From Psychroflexus halocasei (lineage in GTDB: Bacteria; Bacteroidota; Bacteroidia; Flavobacteriales; Flavobacteriaceae), in NCBI RefSeq assembly GCF_900107595.1, contig NZ_FNQF01000009.1, forward strand, positions 56,598-120,597: a DNA stretch of 64,000 bases, written 5' to 3'. Position 1 is the first letter of the stretch; the number at the start of each line of letters is the position of its first letter. A model generated the notes under the pieces. It was not told the origin of the DNA and ran no database searches. It saw only the letters and a program-made list of their open reading frames with translations. This document shows positions 62,601-64,000 of this stretch, one piece after another. The position numbers were made by a program, and so were the translations under genes.

Positions 62601-63128
62601 CCTGTCATTATTTTATCGGCTGTAATTTTGAGTTTAGCAGGTGTACTTTTTGGTTTGATTATTTTCCAGATGGATTTCATTGTTATTATGACGATGATGG
62701 GAGTGATTTCATTAGCAGGTATTGTTGTGAATAATGCGATTGTTCTTGTAGATTATACACAAATATTAATTGACAGGAAAAAGCAAGATAAAGGAATAGA
62801 TAGTGATCAAATGCTTTCAAAAGCTGAATATTTTGATGTTTTAGTTGCAGGTGGGAAATCACGATTAAGACCTGTTTTATTAACAGCTATCACAACTGTA
62901 TTGGGACTAATTCCATTAGCAATTGGACTAAACATTGATTTCTTTTCTTTATTTACAGATTATGATCCTAAGATTTATATAGGAGGTGATAATGTTGTTT
63001 TCTGGGGACCATTAGCTTGGACAGTTATTTTCGGATTGATTTTCGCAACTTTCTTAACTCTAATTGTGGTTCCGGTCATGTTTTATTTATCAATAAGAGC
63101 AAAATTAAGATTTAAGAAAACTAAATAA
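59685..63128 (+). CDS. RND-family efflux pump permease
   Basis: A 1147-residue inner-membrane pump driven by protons. Residues about 15-35 are the first helix, followed by a large periplasmic loop with the PxExFP-like MPRESFPEIV segment. The second half repeats the layout. The helix 4 motif MGLGMLVDNGIVVVEN carries the proton-relay aspartate, and the helix 10-11 region has VISLAGIVVNNAIVLVDY. Substrate is unknown; the family covers drugs, bile salts and lipids. A GAGAGGG sequence 5 bases before the ATG is an unusually good Shine-Dalgarno for this phylum. Confidence 0.93.
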   Translation: MANKNTYKEFSISSWAIDNKMTVFVIIAISLLGGLLSYYSMPRESFPEIVQTKIYVSSVNPGNSVEDVEKFITEPLEEEFKNVKGAREINSTTMQDYSMIIIEFEEDIEVSTAKQLIKDKVDQVKSETTWPTLDNGAKVEPNVFDLNISEEMPILNINFVGDYPTQKLKDFAEHMQDEVELLPQIKEASVRGVDEKEVEVAIDVYKMVSSKVSFDNVINAIRAENKTISGGNIISKGLEKNIRVIGEIDKPSDLEKIVVKSDDGSVFLEDIAQVRFNEKDATTFARNKGKPVVMLDVKKRAGKNMIEAVEQIKEIVEKEKSDYYPENLEISITNDQSVQTENQVNDLVNNIVFGVILVVGVLMFFLGFRNALFVGVAIPLSMFIALTILSSLGFTLNTMVLFGLVMGLGMLVDNGIVVVENVYSLMDEGMPRIKAAKQGVGEIAWPIIASTATTLAAFFPLGLWPGMIGKFMVYFPITLSVVLTSSLFVALIINAMLTSQFMKTEEGELRKNLLIKWSLILFLVGALVLVTGFIADSGGLRAIGNLSILVAIMMWVYKYFLEGAIRYFQFNLLKRMERFYESSLVFALYKKRAYFFFFGTIGMLLLAFVLVSVAEPKTLFFPENEPNQIITYIEYPEGTAINKTNALTKQVEEKIYDAVKKYEDDDGYNFMIESAISQVGKGSGNPMTNSGMANEMPHRAKITLTLREFKFRRGISSLKTLEEVRQSVQGFPGASIIVEKDNIGPPTGYPVNLEIRGDDYEDMLAEAENLRQFINQLNIDGIEELKIDVNKSKPEIDIRIDRQKAGELGISASMIGQTIRRSVFGQEASTFKDGEDDYEINVRLNENQRYDENAILNQPVTFRDTKGQINQIPISSLITTEPAATFNSIKRKDLKRVITLYSNVLTGSNPTEIVNTLKQELEYYNQKPEMKYVFTGEQEEQADNMDFLLKALLIAMGGILLILVGQFNSISKPVIILSAVILSLAGVLFGLIIFQMDFIVIMTMMGVISLAGIVVNNAIVLVDYTQILIDRKKQDKGIDSDQMLSKAEYFDVLVAGGKSRLRPVLLTAITTVLGLIPLAIGLNIDFFSLFTDYDPKIYIGGDNVVFWGPLAWTVIFGLIFATFLTLIVVPVMFYLSIRAKLRFKKTK

Positions 63129-63212
63129 TAGCTTAAGATGATGTGGATCAGTGAGATAAAATACTTGGGTGAATTATAATACAAATAAAGTAAAAAATAT
63201 CTCTTTTTTGTT

Positions 63213-63242
63213 TTGGTGAAATGAAAAAGAGATGTATATTTG
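63213..63242 (+). promoter_or_regulatory. Promoter of the tRNA-Ser/tRNA-Pro pair
   Basis: TTG (63213-63215), a 19-base spacer and TATATTTG (63235-63242), an exact -7 box followed by CACCCGC, a common start sequence for flavobacterial tRNA transcripts. The first tRNA begins 35 bases further on. Confidence 0.7.
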
Positions 63243-63276
63243 CACCCGCAATTAGGAAGTTTATGTAGCTTACTAA

Positions 63277-63360
63277 GGAGAGATGGCAGAGTGGTAATGC
63301 AGCAGATTGCTAATCTGTCAACGCGAAAGTGTTGCCAGGGTTCGAGTCCCTGTCTCTCCG
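63277..63360 (+). tRNA. tRNA-Ser (GCU)
   Basis: An 84-base class II tRNA. The acceptor GGAGAGA (63277-63283) pairs with TCTCTCC (63353-63359) and G63360 is the discriminator, as expected for serine. The anticodon loop TTGCTAA gives GCU, reading AGC and AGU. A long variable arm with a GCGAAAGT-type loop and the GGTTCGAGTCC T-arm complete it. CCA is not encoded. Confidence 0.96.
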
Positions 63361-63378
63361 CAAAAGTATAACCACATT

Positions 63379-63453
63379 CGGGGTGTAGCGTAGCCCGGTT
63401 ATCGCGCCTGCTTTGGGAGCAGGAGGCCGCAGGTTCGAATCCTGCCACCCCGA
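63379..63453 (+). tRNA. tRNA-Pro (UGG)
   Basis: A 75-base tRNA. The acceptor CGGGGTG (63379-63385) pairs with CACCCCG (63446-63452), and A63453 is the discriminator. The anticodon loop TTTGGGA gives UGG. The T-arm is GCAGGTTCGAATCCTGC. CCA is not encoded. It is 18 bases after tRNA-Ser and shares its promoter. Confidence 0.96.
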
Positions 63454-63458
63454 CTTTT

Positions 63459-63511
63459 AGCCTTGTAAATTCAACCATATTTCTGTAAATAGTTGATTTT
63501 CAAGGCTTTTC
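63459..63511 (+). terminator. Terminator of the tRNA pair
   Basis: AGCCTTG, AAAT and CAAC (63459-63475) pair with GTTG, ATTT and CAAGGCT (63492-63507), with two T-T mismatches and a 16-base loop. A T-rich tail follows, 5 bases after the tRNA-Pro gene. Confidence 0.6.
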
Positions 63512-63599
63512 TATTTCTAGGAAAACCATATCTTACCATATAAAACCACACTTTAGGTGTCCAAATTGGGGACAAGCTTTTTAGCCCTGATATCCGATG

Positions 63600-63795
63600 G
63601 ATCATTTCTAAAACTTGTGTTTAGATAAAAATTGTTTATAATCTATAGAGGGTAAATTCTACATTTTTGACTCCTTTAAATTGAGTTTTAAGAGATTCAA
63701 TTTTGCATTGAAAGATTCAGTTTTAGCATTTCTATTGATAAAGCAACTTAAATAGATCTATAATTCCGATTCAAGTCTCCACCGTAAATTCTAAG
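63600..63795 (-). pseudogene. Decayed DDE transposase, C-terminal remnant
   Basis: On the minus strand the reading NRNAKTESFNAKLN, then in a second frame LKTQFKGVKNVEFTLYRL and, after a stop, TIFI, follows the C-terminal end of ISAon1-type (ISL3-like) transposases of Bacteroidetes, which I recall as NAAAESFNAKIKAFR and so on. A frameshift in the middle, a stop within the final helix and several stops upstream show it is inactive. Terminal repeats and the catalytic region are not recognisable. The assignment is from memory of the family. Confidence 0.55.
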
Positions 63796-63799
63796 TCTT

Positions 63800-64000
63800 T
63801 AATTTTTGTATTTGATACTTTGTAGAAAATGAACGAATTTTATATTATTATTTCAGATGTCTATTAAAACCAAAGTTAAATCCAATTTGATTAAAACTAA
63901 AATTTTTAAGTACACGACAAAAATTGAATTAGATTAAGGTCATATTTATTAGTTCCTGATAACAAGCATTTTGAGATATAGTCTAATCCATATCTGAAGA
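63800..64000. other. AT-rich end of window, no gene seen
   Basis: About 200 bases with stops in every frame and no recognisable motif. They may be the rest of the decayed mobile element or plain intergenic DNA. The window ends here. Confidence 0.4.

Noticed and set aside
63083..63478. A 131-residue minus-strand reading frame across the two tRNA genes
   Set aside because: It is antisense to tRNA-Ser and tRNA-Pro. Its GVAGFEPAASCSQSRR type sequence is the well-known spurious product of reading tRNA genes backwards.
63454..64000. Integrase or island attachment site at tRNA-Pro
   Set aside because: I find no second copy of the tRNA 3' end in the window and no integrase frame, so it cannot be supported here.

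Overview
The window is a stretch of core chromosome from a low-GC member of the Bacteroidetes, almost certainly family Flavobacteriaceae. The evidence is the AT-rich coding style, repeated promoters with a TAnnTTTG box at about -7 (often with TTG at about -33), two secreted proteins ending in the type IX secretion (T9SS) sorting domain, a DnaE with a fused proofreading exonuclease, an S16 protein with a long acidic tail, and gene neighbourhoods typical of the family. I see no prophage, CRISPR array or intact insertion sequence. One decayed transposase lies at the right edge, beyond two tRNA genes.

Layout. 1-6.5 kb: the 3' part of dihydroorotase, a small lipoprotein, an epimerase-like enzyme, tyrS, a LuxE-like acyl-activating protein and a T9SS protein. 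6.8-14.2 kb: a two-component pair, a glycosyltransferase, trmB, a LysE-type exporter, an alkyltransferase-like protein, then Mrp, NifU, ferredoxin reductase and ferredoxin. 14.2-19 kb (mostly minus strand): an uncharacterised protein, a glutaryl-CoA dehydrogenase-type enzyme, the rpsP-rimM-trmN6 group and a lipoprotein. 19-28.2 kb: a structured intergenic element, dnaE, two membrane proteins, then tig-clpP-clpX. 28.3-32.4 kb: a 1272-residue T9SS protein followed by a 63-residue peptide with a PID-CTERM-like tail.

32.4-44.5 kb: ruvC, a flippase-like protein with a glycosyltransferase and a putative outer-membrane protein, small lipoprotein and membrane genes, a nitroreductase, a lone sugar-phosphate transferase, a membrane phosphoesterase, hemW, a YjbR protein, mnmD, a membrane MutS-like ATPase and an exported protein. 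44.5-51 kb: one tightly packed minus-strand run joining a flavoprotein and a membrane polyferredoxin to two GT2 glycosyltransferases and a polytopic GT-C-type mannosyltransferase. 51-55.1 kb: the E2 and E1 subunits of 2-oxoglutarate dehydrogenase. 55.5-63.1 kb: a polyprenyl diphosphate synthase and a TetR-TolC-HlyD-RND efflux operon. 63.2-64 kb: tRNA-Ser(GCU), tRNA-Pro(UGG), a terminator and the decayed transposase.

Themes: protein quality control (trigger factor, ClpP, ClpX), tRNA and ribosome maturation (TrmB, TrmN6, RimM, MnmD, TyrS), iron-sulfur and redox chemistry (Mrp, NifU, ferredoxin and its reductase), and envelope glycan or lipid assembly. The most interesting items are the folded element at 18974-19085, which ends in a terminator competing with its closing helix; the redox plus glycosyltransferase run at 44.5-50.9 kb; the 11-bp direct repeat that builds the hemW promoter; and the small peptide with a sorting-like tail at 32160.
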